Origin: CAYZJR01 sp964503045
Lineage (GTDB): Bacteria; Cyanobacteriota; Vampirovibrionia; Obscuribacterales; Obscuribacteraceae
Reading direction: 5' to 3'
DNA length: 64,000 bases
NCBI GenBank assembly: GCA_964503045.1
Contig: CAZCZI010000034.1
Span: 1-64,000 of the forward strand
In this document: positions 34,095 through 42,953 of the stretch, in pieces
Position numbering within the stretch: position 1 is the first letter of the stretch
Layout of the letters: each line of letters starts with the position of its first letter
Position numbers and translations under genes: made by a program
Notes under the pieces: generated by a model
Told to the model about the DNA's origin: nothing
The model's database searches: none
The model's input: the letters and a program-made list of their open reading frames with translations, nothing else

Positions 34095-34451
34095 CTAGCG
34101 ACAGACTGTTTTCCAAAAGCGGTCGACCACGAAGCCGTCGTAGTCGATGACTATCTGCTCGACGTCGAAGCATCGTGGCGTGCGCCAGTGAGGAACGGCC
34201 CTCAATCTATAGCCGTTATAGTAGCCCTCGGCTACCCTGCCGGATTGAATCGATTGGTCGAGCAAGTCGCCGAGCAAGCCACCGAATATGGTGCCAGCAG
34301 CGCCGCCGATGATCGCTCCGGGCACATTGCCGGCAACGCCGCCGATGGCGGCACCAGCCAGTCCTAGATTTGCGCCGTATTGGTTGCCCAGTCGAGTGGC
34401 GCAGCCACTCAACAGGATGAAGAGAACGAGAATCGAGATTGTGCGTTTCAT
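34095..34451 (-). CDS. Glycine-zipper lipoprotein, 118 aa
   Basis: The N-terminus MKRTISILVLFILLSGCAT is a lipoprotein signal with lipobox LSGC. Residues ~27-65 form a glycine zipper (GAAIGGVAGNVPGAIIGGAA), as in outer-membrane lipoproteins of the SlyB/OmpA-like zipper type. The C-terminal ~50 residues are polar. It lies between the large membrane protein and the patatin gene and runs the same way. Confidence 0.8.
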   Translation of the reverse strand: MKRTISILVLFILLSGCATRLGNQYGANLGLAGAAIGGVAGNVPGAIIGGAAGTIFGGLLGDLLDQSIQSGRVAEGYYNGYRLRAVPHWRTPRCFDVEQIVIDYDGFVVDRFWKTVCR

Positions 34452-34472
34452 TCGGATTCCTCAACTAAGGCT

Positions 34473-34497
34473 AGAGGGCGGAACCTTTCCGTCCTCT
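34473..34497 (-). terminator. Hairpin beyond the 647-aa membrane protein gene
   Basis: AGAGGGCGGAA pairs with TTCCGTCCTCT (one G-U pair) around a three-base loop, just downstream of the gene ending at 34519. Confidence 0.55.
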
Positions 34498-34518
34498 ATG
34501 CAGATTGCATTTCTGTGG

Positions 34519-36462
34519 TTACTTGCGCGTATTATCCGGAGGCACAAAAGACTTTGACGAGTCAGGTCCTGTGTCGACGAATCCCAGCCGCGGCCGACCG
34601 TATGGCGGCGGGTCTTTTGGCAGGCCGAGAAAGTAGTCGATGTCCTCTTTTGTTGTTACGCGCCAAGCCCGAAGCGTGGTGGCGTCGATGAATGCCGACA
34701 TCACGTAGTTTCCGTCTTTGGCGTTGGGCGAATCATGAGTCACCACACCCCATAAGTAGTAAATTCCTCGTCCTTTTTTGTGGATGAGCTTAGGGTCGAC
34801 CGGCAAGCTGTGCTCCCAGTTGCCCACGTCGGGATCTCCTTGACGTATGTAATCTCTTGCATTTCTTGGTCCACTCAGCTTGAGATTTTGGCTGTTCTTC
34901 CACACCCGCCATTTGCCTGTGCCCGAGTCCACCAAGACAACTTCGATCAACCCGTAGTTGCTCTTACTTGCTGGCTCGAAGGCTATCACCTCCTGTAGTC
35001 GCTCGAAACCCTTGAATGACTGCAGATACGGTGCCCTGTTTTGCAGCATCTCGTTGAGAGCGTGGTTGTGATCGGAGCCGTCTTTTGACTGTGCCGGATC
35101 TTCACTGATTTCAAGCTCACCGACTTGTGTGAGTCCTCTTCCAATAAAGTTGCCATGCCATTTTCCGTAGAGTTTTCCCAGCTCAGAGGCGAGTCGTGGC
35201 GGATAAAGTACGACACCAGGGAACCGTTTTACAGCTTCATCGACCGAGTAGTGTCTCAAAATCCCGTATTGACTTATGGTTTCCACGCCTGAAAGGTAAG
35301 GAACCATGGTGCCCCAGAGTGTAGGTCTGCGAGAAATCAGAGGCACGACAGCTACCCAACTTCCATCCTTGTTTCGCCAGTAGATGTGCTCGCCTTGGGT
35401 AGAGAACGGGTGTCTGGCTTTCAAGGCGCTTTGCATCACCCAGGACTCGCTGCCGCAGACGAACAATGCATGCGGAAATCCGATTTGATCTGTAACTTCA
35501 GGTTCTTTTGTCGTCTGATCGGCGTCTGTTTGCACTATCTGTTTGATACTGTTGCACGGACGTCCCCAAACTGTATCAACGTGGAAATGGGCTTGCCAAA
35601 CCAAGCGGTCGAGTCTGACTAAATGAGGTTGCGAAGCAATCATCGGAACAGCGCTGTTTGTCGAGTCGAGGATATAGTTGTAAGCGCTGGCTCTCGGCAA
35701 AATTCTCGCTTGGTCCGCTTCTTCACTTTCAGGAAGTTGATCGATAACCTCGGCATCTACCGAACTCGCCCACTGCCATTCGACTATCTGTTCATCAGTG
35801 TTCGTATGCCAAAAAAGTGCCGACGCAGAGCTGGCCAGAATCCAAACGAGAATACTCTGTCGTAGTGAAGAAGCCGCGTTTCTTGTTGCAAGCCGCCAAA
35901 TCCACAAACTAGTCAGAGTGCCGGCAATGACGAATCCGACGATTATCCATGTTTGCCACACATCTCCCACTAAAGCTTTGCCGGCAGCGCGGATATAAGG
36001 AAATACGTAGACGTATAGCGCCATCCAGAAGGCCCCGGCGGTAAGCGGGGCGACGAAGAAAACAGTGCTGTGTGCGATGAAGTGTTTTTTAGGACTCTCA
36101 GCCTCGCCGAATTTCCAGAATGCGATGGATGCAAGCGATCCAATGAGAATCGGTATCGCGACTGTGAGATAGTTGATGAGTGGAAGACTGGACTCATAGT
36201 TTAAAGGCACCAAGTAATAGAGCACTACCACCGCATAGATAGGCGCCGCAAGAAATGAAGCCAAGGCTGCTAACAGCCGAACAGCAAGACTCCTGTTTTT
36301 CAATGAGACAAATGTTGCCACCATTGCGACAATTGGTGACAGAGTTATGGCTGAGATAGGTTGAACTAAAGGAGCGCCAAAAATGCACAAGCATGCAAGG
36401 CTCCAAAAGCCAATCTTTACCAGTTGGTCTCGTTTGAGTTGATGATGATTTGACTCGGTCAT
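34519..36462 (-). CDS. Large membrane protein of unknown function, 647 aa
   Basis: I do not recognise a family. About seven hydrophobic helices fill residues ~15-215 (for example IYAVVVLYYLVPLNY and IIVGFVIAGTLTSLWIWRL). The remaining ~430 residues are soluble and probably extracytoplasmic, with aromatic-rich stretches (GNFIGRGLTQVGELE, GRGIYYLWGVVTHDSP). The layout, helices followed by one large outer domain, is like that of some surface receptors or lipid/sugar-modifying enzymes, but no catalytic motif is evident. It is the first gene of the leftward block that continues with the lipoprotein and patatin genes. Confidence 0.7.
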   Translation of the reverse strand: MTESNHHQLKRDQLVKIGFWSLACLCIFGAPLVQPISAITLSPIVAMVATFVSLKNRSLAVRLLAALASFLAAPIYAVVVLYYLVPLNYESSLPLINYLTVAIPILIGSLASIAFWKFGEAESPKKHFIAHSTVFFVAPLTAGAFWMALYVYVFPYIRAAGKALVGDVWQTWIIVGFVIAGTLTSLWIWRLATRNAASSLRQSILVWILASSASALFWHTNTDEQIVEWQWASSVDAEVIDQLPESEEADQARILPRASAYNYILDSTNSAVPMIASQPHLVRLDRLVWQAHFHVDTVWGRPCNSIKQIVQTDADQTTKEPEVTDQIGFPHALFVCGSESWVMQSALKARHPFSTQGEHIYWRNKDGSWVAVVPLISRRPTLWGTMVPYLSGVETISQYGILRHYSVDEAVKRFPGVVLYPPRLASELGKLYGKWHGNFIGRGLTQVGELEISEDPAQSKDGSDHNHALNEMLQNRAPYLQSFKGFERLQEVIAFEPASKSNYGLIEVVLVDSGTGKWRVWKNSQNLKLSGPRNARDYIRQGDPDVGNWEHSLPVDPKLIHKKGRGIYYLWGVVTHDSPNAKDGNYVMSAFIDATTLRAWRVTTKEDIDYFLGLPKDPPPYGRPRLGFVDTGPDSSKSFVPPDNTRK

Positions 36463-37237
36463 AAGGTGTTTGTTTCAGTGCTCGAAGTTGAAGGGGCGAA
36501 GCAGCGCGCCGAACTCGAAACAGAAGTCGAGACAACACAGCAGCGCGTCGCGCATGCAAAAAATATCCAAAGTGGGTCGGGTTTTCTTGGTCGGCGAGCT
36601 ATGCTTCGAATGTTTTGTTGACTAGGGCAAGTCACAGTTATCACAAGTCGACTTGAAATAACTAATCGCCATTATTGCTTGGTGATTTCTTGGAATTGGC
36701 TCCAGCTGTGGCTTGGAGTGCCGCTGAGCTTGGGTCGCATAAAGATACGGCTTTCTTTTTTGCGTCATTTTGATTGGCTCGGCTGGTAGTGGGCTGGGCG
36801 AATTGAGAGAATCCGGGCCTGTCGCCACAACTTCGCCCAGCCCAGTTTGTAGTCGACATCACTGCCCACCAAAGGCCGCGCTACGGCAATTCAATGATTT
36901 CTTGCACGTTGTTGAGTGGGTGCGGCTCGAATTTGGGTGAGCCTTCACTTTCGTGAACGAGTCATCTCGGCTAGGTTTGCGCGGATGCAGCAGCGAATTC
37001 GGCGACTGATGATGCCGGTTGCTTTTTCTTCGAAAATGGTGGCAGTGTTGCAGACGTTTCCAGCCACCCATATTTGAAAGCCGCACTCAACCAGAACAAT
37101 AATCAGTTCGCGTTTCAAGGATTTGCCTCTCCTCTTGCCGAGGAAAGGTGATTGACGTCGTTTTGTTTCTGCAGTGTGCGCTCTGTTTCTGGGCTGGAGA
37201 CCATCGAGTCCTTAACTTTTGGCCAAAAGAGGTTGGT
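36463..37237. other. 775-bp region without a supported gene
   Basis: Lies between divergent genes, so promoters for both directions are expected. It holds the perfect 13-bp inverted repeat at 36790-36844. Several short open frames exist here, but none has a convincing ribosome site or domain. Confidence 0.4.
36790..36844. repeat. Perfect 13-bp inverted repeat with a 29-base loop
   Basis: TGGGCTGGGCGAA and TTCGCCCAGCCCA are exactly complementary. The stem is very stable, but no T-run follows on either strand, so it is more than a simple terminator: a structured RNA, a protein-binding palindrome, or a mobile-element scar. It lies in the long divergent spacer upstream of the 647-residue membrane protein. 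Confidence 0.7.
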
Positions 37238-37768
37238 TTGATATCGCAAATTAAAGAAAAAATCGCCCACGAAACCGTCTTTCTCTCCGTTCGCTGGCTC
37301 TTGGCGCCCTTGTACATGGTTTTGTTGCTGGGGCTGGTCGTAGCATTAGTTGCAATGGTCGGCGACCTGTATCACCTGTGGATGGGTGTCATGTTGAGCA
37401 CCATCGGAAGAGATGATGTGATCTTATCGTTCCTCCATCTCATCGAGTATGTGATGATTGCAAACTTGGTTTGGACAATTGGAATGGGAAGCTATTCCAT
37501 CTATGTTCACCCGGTTTCGCAAGCCAAGCAAGGCATCGACTTTCAATGGTTGGAACGTATAGACAGTTATGGGCTGAAAACCAAAATGGGAATGGCTCTC
37601 ATTGGCGTGTCCAGCGCACATTTGTTGGAGGCGTTTTTCAATGTGGAGAACCTCTCGACGGACGACTTCCTGAAGCTCGTGTCGATTCATGCATTGCTTG
37701 TCGTCTCGACAATTGCTCTGTCTCGCATCGGCACTGATCACGGATGTTTGTCCAATAGCCGAAAGTAA
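37238..37768 (+). CDS. UPF0114 (YqhA-like) family membrane protein
   Basis: About 176 residues from the TTG at 37238, which follows AGAGG at five bases; this gives the usual family length. Membrane helices lie near residues 20-45, 70-95 and 115-165. Family-like segments are SVRWLLAPLYMVLLLGLV, HLIEYVMIANLVWTIGMGSY and IDSYGLKTKMGMALIGVSSA. The family is widespread and of unknown function. It is the first gene of the rightward block that leads to ftsH. Confidence 0.78.
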   Translation: MISQIKEKIAHETVFLSVRWLLAPLYMVLLLGLVVALVAMVGDLYHLWMGVMLSTIGRDDVILSFLHLIEYVMIANLVWTIGMGSYSIYVHPVSQAKQGIDFQWLERIDSYGLKTKMGMALIGVSSAHLLEAFFNVENLSTDDFLKLVSIHALLVVSTIALSRIGTDHGCLSNSRK

Positions 37769-37796
37769 GTGTAATCAACCTTTCAGGATTGAATGT

Positions 37797-38174
37797 ATGC
37801 CAGACGAAAAACGAAACGAAAACTGCCACGGTTTTACCGTGGTTCACTATCCACTTCATCACCCGGCTTCAACCTACACTGCAGCCGAAGTCAACAATAT
37901 GCGTCCGGGATTCGAGCTTAAGCTCGCGGACGGCTCTTCCGTCATACTGCTGGGTACCTGCAAGGTGATAGAGATTCCCTGTCAAAGAGAACTTGATCGC
38001 GGGCGCCAAAACACTCGCAAGCGGTGGCACGTGCTGTTCTTCACGCCTACAGGTGTCGAAGAATTTGCAGCGACCATGGTTCGATTCGTCCAGGGAGCGG
38101 CTATGCTTGTCACCGTGGATGGTGCAGTGGTCACGCTGCACGGCGACGTCAAAGCGGAGAATCTTGCAGATTAG
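37797..38174 (+). CDS. Hypothetical protein, 125 aa
   Basis: I do not recognise this protein. It is small and soluble, with beta-rich character (GFELKLADGSSVILLGTCKV, AAMLVTVDGAVVTLHGDVKA) and a central basic part (DRGRQNTRKRWHVLFFTP). The start follows AGGA at eight bases. It lies 28 bases after the UPF0114 gene and about 100 bases before ftsH, in the same direction. Confidence 0.6.
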   Translation: MPDEKRNENCHGFTVVHYPLHHPASTYTAAEVNNMRPGFELKLADGSSVILLGTCKVIEIPCQRELDRGRQNTRKRWHVLFFTPTGVEEFAATMVRFVQGAAMLVTVDGAVVTLHGDVKAENLAD

Positions 38175-38278
38175 CAAAGTGAACAACATCAACAACTGAG
38201 CAATTCCTGGAAAGGCATCCGGTGCCCAATTCGTCAGGGAATTGCTTCCGATCAACTTATATGCGTGGAGAACATGCT

Positions 38279-40189
38279 ATGAACAGACGAAAGTTCTGGC
38301 AGTACCTTTGTGCTGTCACATTCGTTTTTGCAACACTGGACTTTTTCTTTGCTGGGCAACCGGTAGCTCCATCACCGGCAGTAGCTCAAACTCAACAGTT
38401 TCAGCCCCAGCCGCTCTCACCAGTCGGCTCTGATTCCGATCGGAGTTCTGGTGGCGGCCTAACCGACGAGCATTCAGCAAAAGGAAACGAAGCGCGTCCT
38501 GAATCGGACCACAAAACGCCCGATCTCGGCGCATCCGACCATAGAGCAGACGATCAAAAGATTTTGGATCAAAGACGAAACTCTTACGAGGTCGACAAAC
38601 AAAATCAGCTGACTGAGCCGGCATGGACGCCGGTCGGCAGTCTCGGTTTTGCGGGCGCTCTAATCGGTAAGATCTTGGGATTTATCATCCCCATCGTAAT
38701 TACGGCCTTCATATTTGTCTTTGTAATGAACTGGTTCATGAAAAGGCAAATGAATGGCGGTGGTGGCCCTGGCGGTCTCGGAAACCGCACGAAATCACCG
38801 GCTATCATGGTCGAGCCGGACAAGATCGCCGAGACCTTCGAAGATGTCGCCGGCTGCGAAGAGGCGAAGGCTGACCTTAAGGACGTGATCACCTTCTTGA
38901 AGGACCCGTCGCGGGTTTTGAAGATGGGTGGCAAGGCGCCCAGAGGTCTACTCATGGTTGGACCTCCAGGCACAGGCAAAACGCTCCTGGCCAGAGTGGT
39001 GGCCAAAGAGGCAGGAGCTAAGTTTTTCTTCGTGTCCGGATCAAACTTTGTCGAAGTCTTCGTCGGTGTCGGTGCCGCACGCGTTAGGGACATGTTTGCC
39101 GAAGCAAAGAACCACGCGCCGTCGATCCTATTTATCGACGAAATCGACGCGGTTGGACGGCATCGCGGAGCGGGTGTAGGCAACAGCAACGATGAGCGCG
39201 AGCAAACACTCAACCAGATACTGGTCGAGATGGACGGTTTCGAAGGGCGTGAGAACGTGATCGTGATTGCCGCCACCAACCGCCCCGATGTGCTTGATCC
39301 TGCCTTGTTGAGGCCCGGCCGATTCGACTTGCAGGTGACAACCAGCATGCCCGATCGCAAAGCCAGAATCAAGGTTTTGCAAGTGCACACCAAAGCGATG
39401 CCGCGGGCTCCGGGTTTGACCCTTGAGCTTATTGCCGATCGCACTCCTGGGTTCAGTCCCGCACAGCTTGCTGGTGTATGTCAGCAGGCTGTAATCGTTG
39501 CTCTGCGCCGCATTGAAGAAGCCAAAACAAGGGGCGAAGAGTTGGAAGACCTGGTCACGCTGGAAGACATCGATGAGGGTGTGGACCGCGTTCAAGGAGG
39601 CAACAAGGCTGAGCGTGTAATAAGCGAAGATCAAATGAAGAACACGGCTTATCATGAGCTGTCACATGCGCTCGTGTCAGAGTTGCTTGGTGAGCCGGTG
39701 CACAAGATCACGATCTTGGCTCGGTCACGCTGGCTTGGCTACGTGCAGTCCGGTGATGGTGAGCGAGTCGCCTATACCGACAGGCAACTGCTTGCCCGCA
39801 TAACTACTGCGCTGGCTGGGCGCGAAGGACAGGAAGAGTTCTTGAACGTCATCGATACCGGCGCCTCCAACGACTTCGAGCAGGCTCACAAAATCGCTTA
39901 CGACATGGTTACGCGCTACGGCATGAGCCGTCTTGGGCCTATGTCGTGGGTGCAGAACGCCGATCATCCTTTCCTCGGCAAACAGATGGCCATGGGCTCC
40001 GGTCCCGACCTTTCTGAAAAGCTGAAAGAGGAGATTGAGGAAGCCCACGAAAAGATCCTGCGTGAGTGCAAGGCGCACGCGCGGCAGCTCCTGGTTGAGC
40101 ACCGTGATGTGATTGAGCGCGTCGTTCCTGTATTGATGAAAAAGGAGACGATTCTCAGGGACGAATGGCTCAGCCTGTTGAACCGCTGA
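38279..40189 (+). CDS. ftsH: ATP-dependent zinc metalloprotease FtsH
   Basis: 636 residues. TM1 lies at about residues 7-27. A Gln/Ser/Pro/Asp-rich periplasmic stretch of ~95 residues, poorly conserved for FtsH, is followed by TM2 (LIGKILGFIIPIVITAFIFV). The AAA+ domain has Walker A GPPGTGKT, Walker B ILFIDEIDAVG and the second region of homology NRPDVLDPALLRPGRFD. The zinc site is HELSH (His459, Glu460, His463), where most FtsH have HEAGH; the third ligand Asp is in GASNDFEQA. FtsH hexamers pull and degrade membrane and soluble proteins. The start follows GGAG at eight bases. Its own terminator follows. Confidence 0.96.
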   Translation: MNRRKFWQYLCAVTFVFATLDFFFAGQPVAPSPAVAQTQQFQPQPLSPVGSDSDRSSGGGLTDEHSAKGNEARPESDHKTPDLGASDHRADDQKILDQRRNSYEVDKQNQLTEPAWTPVGSLGFAGALIGKILGFIIPIVITAFIFVFVMNWFMKRQMNGGGGPGGLGNRTKSPAIMVEPDKIAETFEDVAGCEEAKADLKDVITFLKDPSRVLKMGGKAPRGLLMVGPPGTGKTLLARVVAKEAGAKFFFVSGSNFVEVFVGVGAARVRDMFAEAKNHAPSILFIDEIDAVGRHRGAGVGNSNDEREQTLNQILVEMDGFEGRENVIVIAATNRPDVLDPALLRPGRFDLQVTTSMPDRKARIKVLQVHTKAMPRAPGLTLELIADRTPGFSPAQLAGVCQQAVIVALRRIEEAKTRGEELEDLVTLEDIDEGVDRVQGGNKAERVISEDQMKNTAYHELSHALVSELLGEPVHKITILARSRWLGYVQSGDGERVAYTDRQLLARITTALAGREGQEEFLNVIDTGASNDFEQAHKIAYDMVTRYGMSRLGPMSWVQNADHPFLGKQMAMGSGPDLSEKLKEEIEEAHEKILRECKAHARQLLVEHRDVIERVVPVLMKKETILRDEWLSLLNR

Positions 40190-40206
40190 TCCTTAAATTC
40201 CGATTT

Positions 40207-40242
40207 GAGTCGGACTCGCCTTGCGGGTCCGACTCATTTTTT
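40207..40242 (+). terminator. Intrinsic terminator of ftsH
   Basis: Perfect nine-base stem GAGTCGGAC/GTCCGACTC, then A and six T. It lies between ftsH and the rhomboid gene, so the latter may depend on readthrough or on its own promoter. Confidence 0.9.
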
Positions 40243-40267
40243 GCTTCAACCACTATCGGAGATCCTT

Positions 40268-40912
40268 ATGGAGACTCAATCTACCCAAAACCAGCAATTG
40301 GTTTTTCGCGCTACCCTGTTTCTTATCTCGGTGAACTTTCTGGTCTTTCTCTTGCAGCCATCGGGCGAGTATGGGGAGCTACAGCGCCTGTTCTATCATC
40401 GAGGCCTCATACCGAAGGCATTTCTTATGGCTTTTGTCAGCGGTCCTTCGTACATCGTAGCGGCGCTTACCACACTGGTTACGCACATGTTCTTGCATGC
40501 CAATTTCTTGCATGTAGCAGGTAACATGCTTAACCTGTTTGTCTTCGGGCGCGTGCTCGAGGAGTGGCTCGGAAGTAAGAAGTTTCTGTCCCTCTACCTG
40601 CTTGGTGGTATGGCTAGTGTGCTAGTCGGCGTAATGCTATCGCCAATGCAAGTGACTCCAGCTATCGGAGCCTCTGGTGCCGTAGCCATTCTGATGGGTG
40701 CTGCTGCTGTCGTGCGCCCGCGATATGCCTTGATGTTCCTGCCACTTTATGTGTGGCTGGTTTTACCCATAGTCGAAGCAGGAATCTTTGGAGCACAGTC
40801 CGGCGCATTCATGGCCAATGTCGTGCACTTTTCGGGACTGGTTCTAGGCGCTCTTTTCTCAGCGTATCGTTTGGGGCTCTTGGGCTCTCACGATAAGCCC
40901 ACTCAATCATGA
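40268..40912 (+). CDS. Rhomboid-family intramembrane serine protease
   Basis: 214 residues with about six or seven helices. Rhomboid marks: HMFLHANFLHVAGNMLNL (the HxxxN region of TM2), GASGAVAILMGA with the nucleophile Ser, and VVHFSGLVLGALFS with the catalytic His. It cuts membrane proteins within or near their transmembrane helices. The start follows GGAGATCC. It sits directly after ftsH, which makes a membrane-protein quality-control pairing likely, as reported for rhomboids and FtsH in other bacteria. Confidence 0.93.
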   Translation: METQSTQNQQLVFRATLFLISVNFLVFLLQPSGEYGELQRLFYHRGLIPKAFLMAFVSGPSYIVAALTTLVTHMFLHANFLHVAGNMLNLFVFGRVLEEWLGSKKFLSLYLLGGMASVLVGVMLSPMQVTPAIGASGAVAILMGAAAVVRPRYALMFLPLYVWLVLPIVEAGIFGAQSGAFMANVVHFSGLVLGALFSAYRLGLLGSHDKPTQS

Positions 40913-40926
40913 CCTCGAGGTTTCAC

Positions 40927-41289
40927 ATGGTTAAAAGAATCGTTGAATACATTCGGCGAAAACGCGATGACCTGGTTTTACCGGTACTCGTCGTGTTGTT
41001 CGTCACTACAATGTTCCTGACCTCGCCATTCTGGGTATTCTTTATCTTTGGCGTGGCATCGGGATTGGTATCGCTAATGGTGCGAAAGTATCAAAGGCTT
41101 GAATCGATCGTTCATTACTTCGTGACCGTATCGATTTTCATTATCGGGTTCGTCCTCGCATCTTTTCTAATTGTTCACCCCCCGCTCTTGCCGCTGATTC
41201 TTGAAGCGGCAGGGTTGATTGCAGGGTTGCTTTTGGTGTTCGGCCTTACAGATTGGCCCCAAAACAACTCGCTTATCAGGCTCGACTAG
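40927..41289 (+). CDS. Small membrane protein, 120 aa
   Basis: About three helices (residues ~20-55, 68-90 and 95-112), with basic residues before the first (MVKRIVEYIRRKRDD). No family is recognised. GAGGT precedes the ATG at 40927; an ATG at 40909 overlapping the rhomboid stop (ATGA) is also possible. Co-translation with the rhomboid gene is therefore likely, and it may be a helper or client of the protease. Confidence 0.65.
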   Translation: MVKRIVEYIRRKRDDLVLPVLVVLFVTTMFLTSPFWVFFIFGVASGLVSLMVRKYQRLESIVHYFVTVSIFIIGFVLASFLIVHPPLLPLILEAAGLIAGLLLVFGLTDWPQNNSLIRLD

Positions 41290-41367
41290 CACTGGGAATC
41301 GCCCAGGTGCCGGTCGCATTATCAATCGTTGCCGGATTTGCACGGCAACTCGTTCTGGAGACAGATC

Positions 41368-41946
41368 ATGAAATTCAAAGTTGGAGAAATGGTAAGTGGA
41401 ACCATCAAATCAAAACATGACGATGGCATCTATGTTTTGATTCAAGACACTAGAGAGAAGGCATTCATTCACGTTTCAGAGTTGAGAGGCAACAGCCCGT
41501 CCATTCGAAACTCCCGGTTGCTGTCGCTTGCAGTAGGCGGCGAGGTTGTGGCTGAAGTCGTGAAAGCGAGAGGGCGAAATGGTAACATCCGCCTGAGCGA
41601 GAAGAAAGTGCATGAAGACATAGTCTTACACCATTTGCCTCTGGATGAGCCTGTAGACGGCGTAATCTCCAATATCGTCGATTACGGAGCCTTTGTCTAC
41701 TTGACGCAGTGGTCGGTGAGTGGACTCTTGCACGCCAAGGAGCTCCCCGGAGAAACCAGGGGTGAGCGCAATGAGTTTCTTGCTCAACTTCAGCCAAATA
41801 GTGACCTTTCAGTATTCGTCAAGGAGGTTGGTCGAAGGGATGGACGGCTTCAGATCTTTCTGACTCTTAACGCGTTCGATGCCGAAAATAACACCGTGAC
41901 TGAGGAATGGTCAGACAGCAAGACGTGTTGTGAAATCACAGCTTGA
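41368..41946 (+). CDS. Protein with two S1-type RNA-binding domains
   Basis: 192 residues. The first S1-like OB fold spans about residues 1-72 (GEMVSGTIKSKHDDGIYVLI; IHVSEL). The second spans about 85-170 (VDGVISNIVDYGAFVYLTQW; SGLLHAKEL). Such proteins bind single-stranded RNA and often attach to ribosomes or RNA-decay complexes. It is shorter than ribosomal protein S1. The start follows GGAG at seven bases. It lies downstream of the rhomboid genes and eight bases before a small basic-acidic gene. Confidence 0.85.
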   Translation: MKFKVGEMVSGTIKSKHDDGIYVLIQDTREKAFIHVSELRGNSPSIRNSRLLSLAVGGEVVAEVVKARGRNGNIRLSEKKVHEDIVLHHLPLDEPVDGVISNIVDYGAFVYLTQWSVSGLLHAKELPGETRGERNEFLAQLQPNSDLSVFVKEVGRRDGRLQIFLTLNAFDAENNTVTEEWSDSKTCCEITA

Positions 41947-41954
41947 GGCAATTT

Positions 41955-42131
41955 ATGAGTGATTCAACTTTGCCCGATCTCAAAAAGACGGGCTACAGCC
42001 AAGAAGAGAAGTGGGCATATGAGCAGAACAAAAGGCTGATCGAAAGGATGAAGGCAAAGGAAAAGAACAAGGAGGGCCTTGGCTCTCAAAGGAACGATCC
42101 GAAATCGGACGATGCAGCATCTAAGCGCTGA
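41955..42131 (+). CDS. Small charged protein, 58 aa
   Basis: Rich in Lys, Glu, Asp and Gln, probably one helix (YSQEEKWAYEQNKRLIERMK) and a disordered tail. It has no Cys or membrane segment. GAGG precedes the ATG at a normal distance, and it directly follows the S1-domain gene, so it is likely translated. Function unknown. Confidence 0.55.
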   Translation: MSDSTLPDLKKTGYSQEEKWAYEQNKRLIERMKAKEKNKEGLGSQRNDPKSDDAASKR

Positions 42132-42186
42132 TCGGTTTTTTGCATGATCGATGAATCACACTAACTGCAAATAGAAGCCAACCCTT

Positions 42187-42235
42187 AGAACTGCAGTGGA
42201 GATGCCCATGAAAAGGAGATCTCTGTTGCAGTTCT
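42187..42235 (+). terminator. Hairpin after the S1 gene group
   Basis: AGAACTGCA pairs perfectly with TGCAGTTCT, with an inner GGAGAT/ATCTC pairing, about 55 bases beyond the last gene. The following T-rich bases (TATATTTTGTGTTTG) are only moderately T-rich. Confidence 0.6.
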
Positions 42236-42322
42236 ATATTTTGTGTTTGTTCTGACTACTAAATGTAGTATAAAAATCATCGAAGATAAACCCGGAGATA
42301 CAGTATAGAGTTCGGTGGTAAT

Positions 42323-42352
42323 GCGAGGTGCTGCAGGCAGCAAGCACCTCGC
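42323..42352 (-). terminator. Hairpin beyond the 49-aa gene
   Basis: GCGAGGTGCT pairs with AGCA(AG)CACCTCGC, with a two-base bulge. It lies just beyond the stop of the leftward 49-residue gene. There is no T-run. Confidence 0.55.
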
Positions 42353-42360
42353 TGGTTAGA

Positions 42361-42510
42361 TCATCTCGACGAAGAGTCCTTACCCTTGGGCTTCTTTACC
42401 TTCATCCAATCATTGACAATGATCAGTGGCTCCAAAAGCTGTTCTAGTATCTTCTTTCCCTTTGACTTAGAATTGGGATCGTAGTGTGGTTTGTTTGTTT
42501 TAGAGTTCAA
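42361..42510 (-). CDS. Small basic protein, 49 aa, TTG start
   Basis: Too short for common gene calling. The frame begins NSKTNKPHYDPNSKSKGKK (after the initiator), continues with a hydrophobic middle (LLEPLIIVNDWM) and ends basic (KVKKPKGKDSSSR). GAGGT lies six bases before the TTG, and a hairpin follows the stop. High Lys content and the short helix suggest an RNA- or membrane-associated small protein. The call rests on ribosome site, frame and hairpin only. Confidence 0.45.
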   Translation of the reverse strand: MNSKTNKPHYDPNSKSKGKKILEQLLEPLIIVNDWMKVKKPKGKDSSSR

Positions 42511-42767
42511 TTAATACCTCGCTTTGTTATTGTTTGCCAACGGTGAACAGGCGCTAGTTCTGAGTCTCTTTGCAAGCCTTGGTTTGATCGACTTGATAGC
42601 GAGCGGCGCGCCGGCGTGATACCAAAAATAGTATCATTGCTGCCGGTGATGCCGTGTCTGTGACCGTTGGTTGATGGGATGGTGGACGCTTTGGTTTTGA
42701 GTCGTACCTGTCGAGCTGTGATGATGCGCCAAGTAGGTTGGCAGTAAAAGGTGGCGGTAAAAGGATG

Positions 42768-42953
42768 CTATTTGTAGGTGCCCCAATAGCTGCTGTCCAA
42801 TCTGGTCGTATGTGGTGGCTCTTTGTGCTCGCGATCGTCCAAGAGTAACACTCGAATTACAATCAGCAATACCACGAACAGTGACACTATGATCAAGATC
42901 AACATCCGATCAAGGCAGTTGACGAGCATAAACAGAAAAATGCCAATATACAT
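42768..42953 (-). CDS. Small single-pass membrane protein, 61 aa
   Basis: Residues ~3-38 form one long or two short hydrophobic helices (MLILIIVSLFVVLLIVIRVL), followed by a charged tail (DDREHKEPPHTTR). AGGAG lies seven bases before the ATG. No family is recognised. Confidence 0.55.
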   Translation of the reverse strand: MYIGIFLFMLVNCLDRMLILIIVSLFVVLLIVIRVLLLDDREHKEPPHTTRLDSSYWGTYK

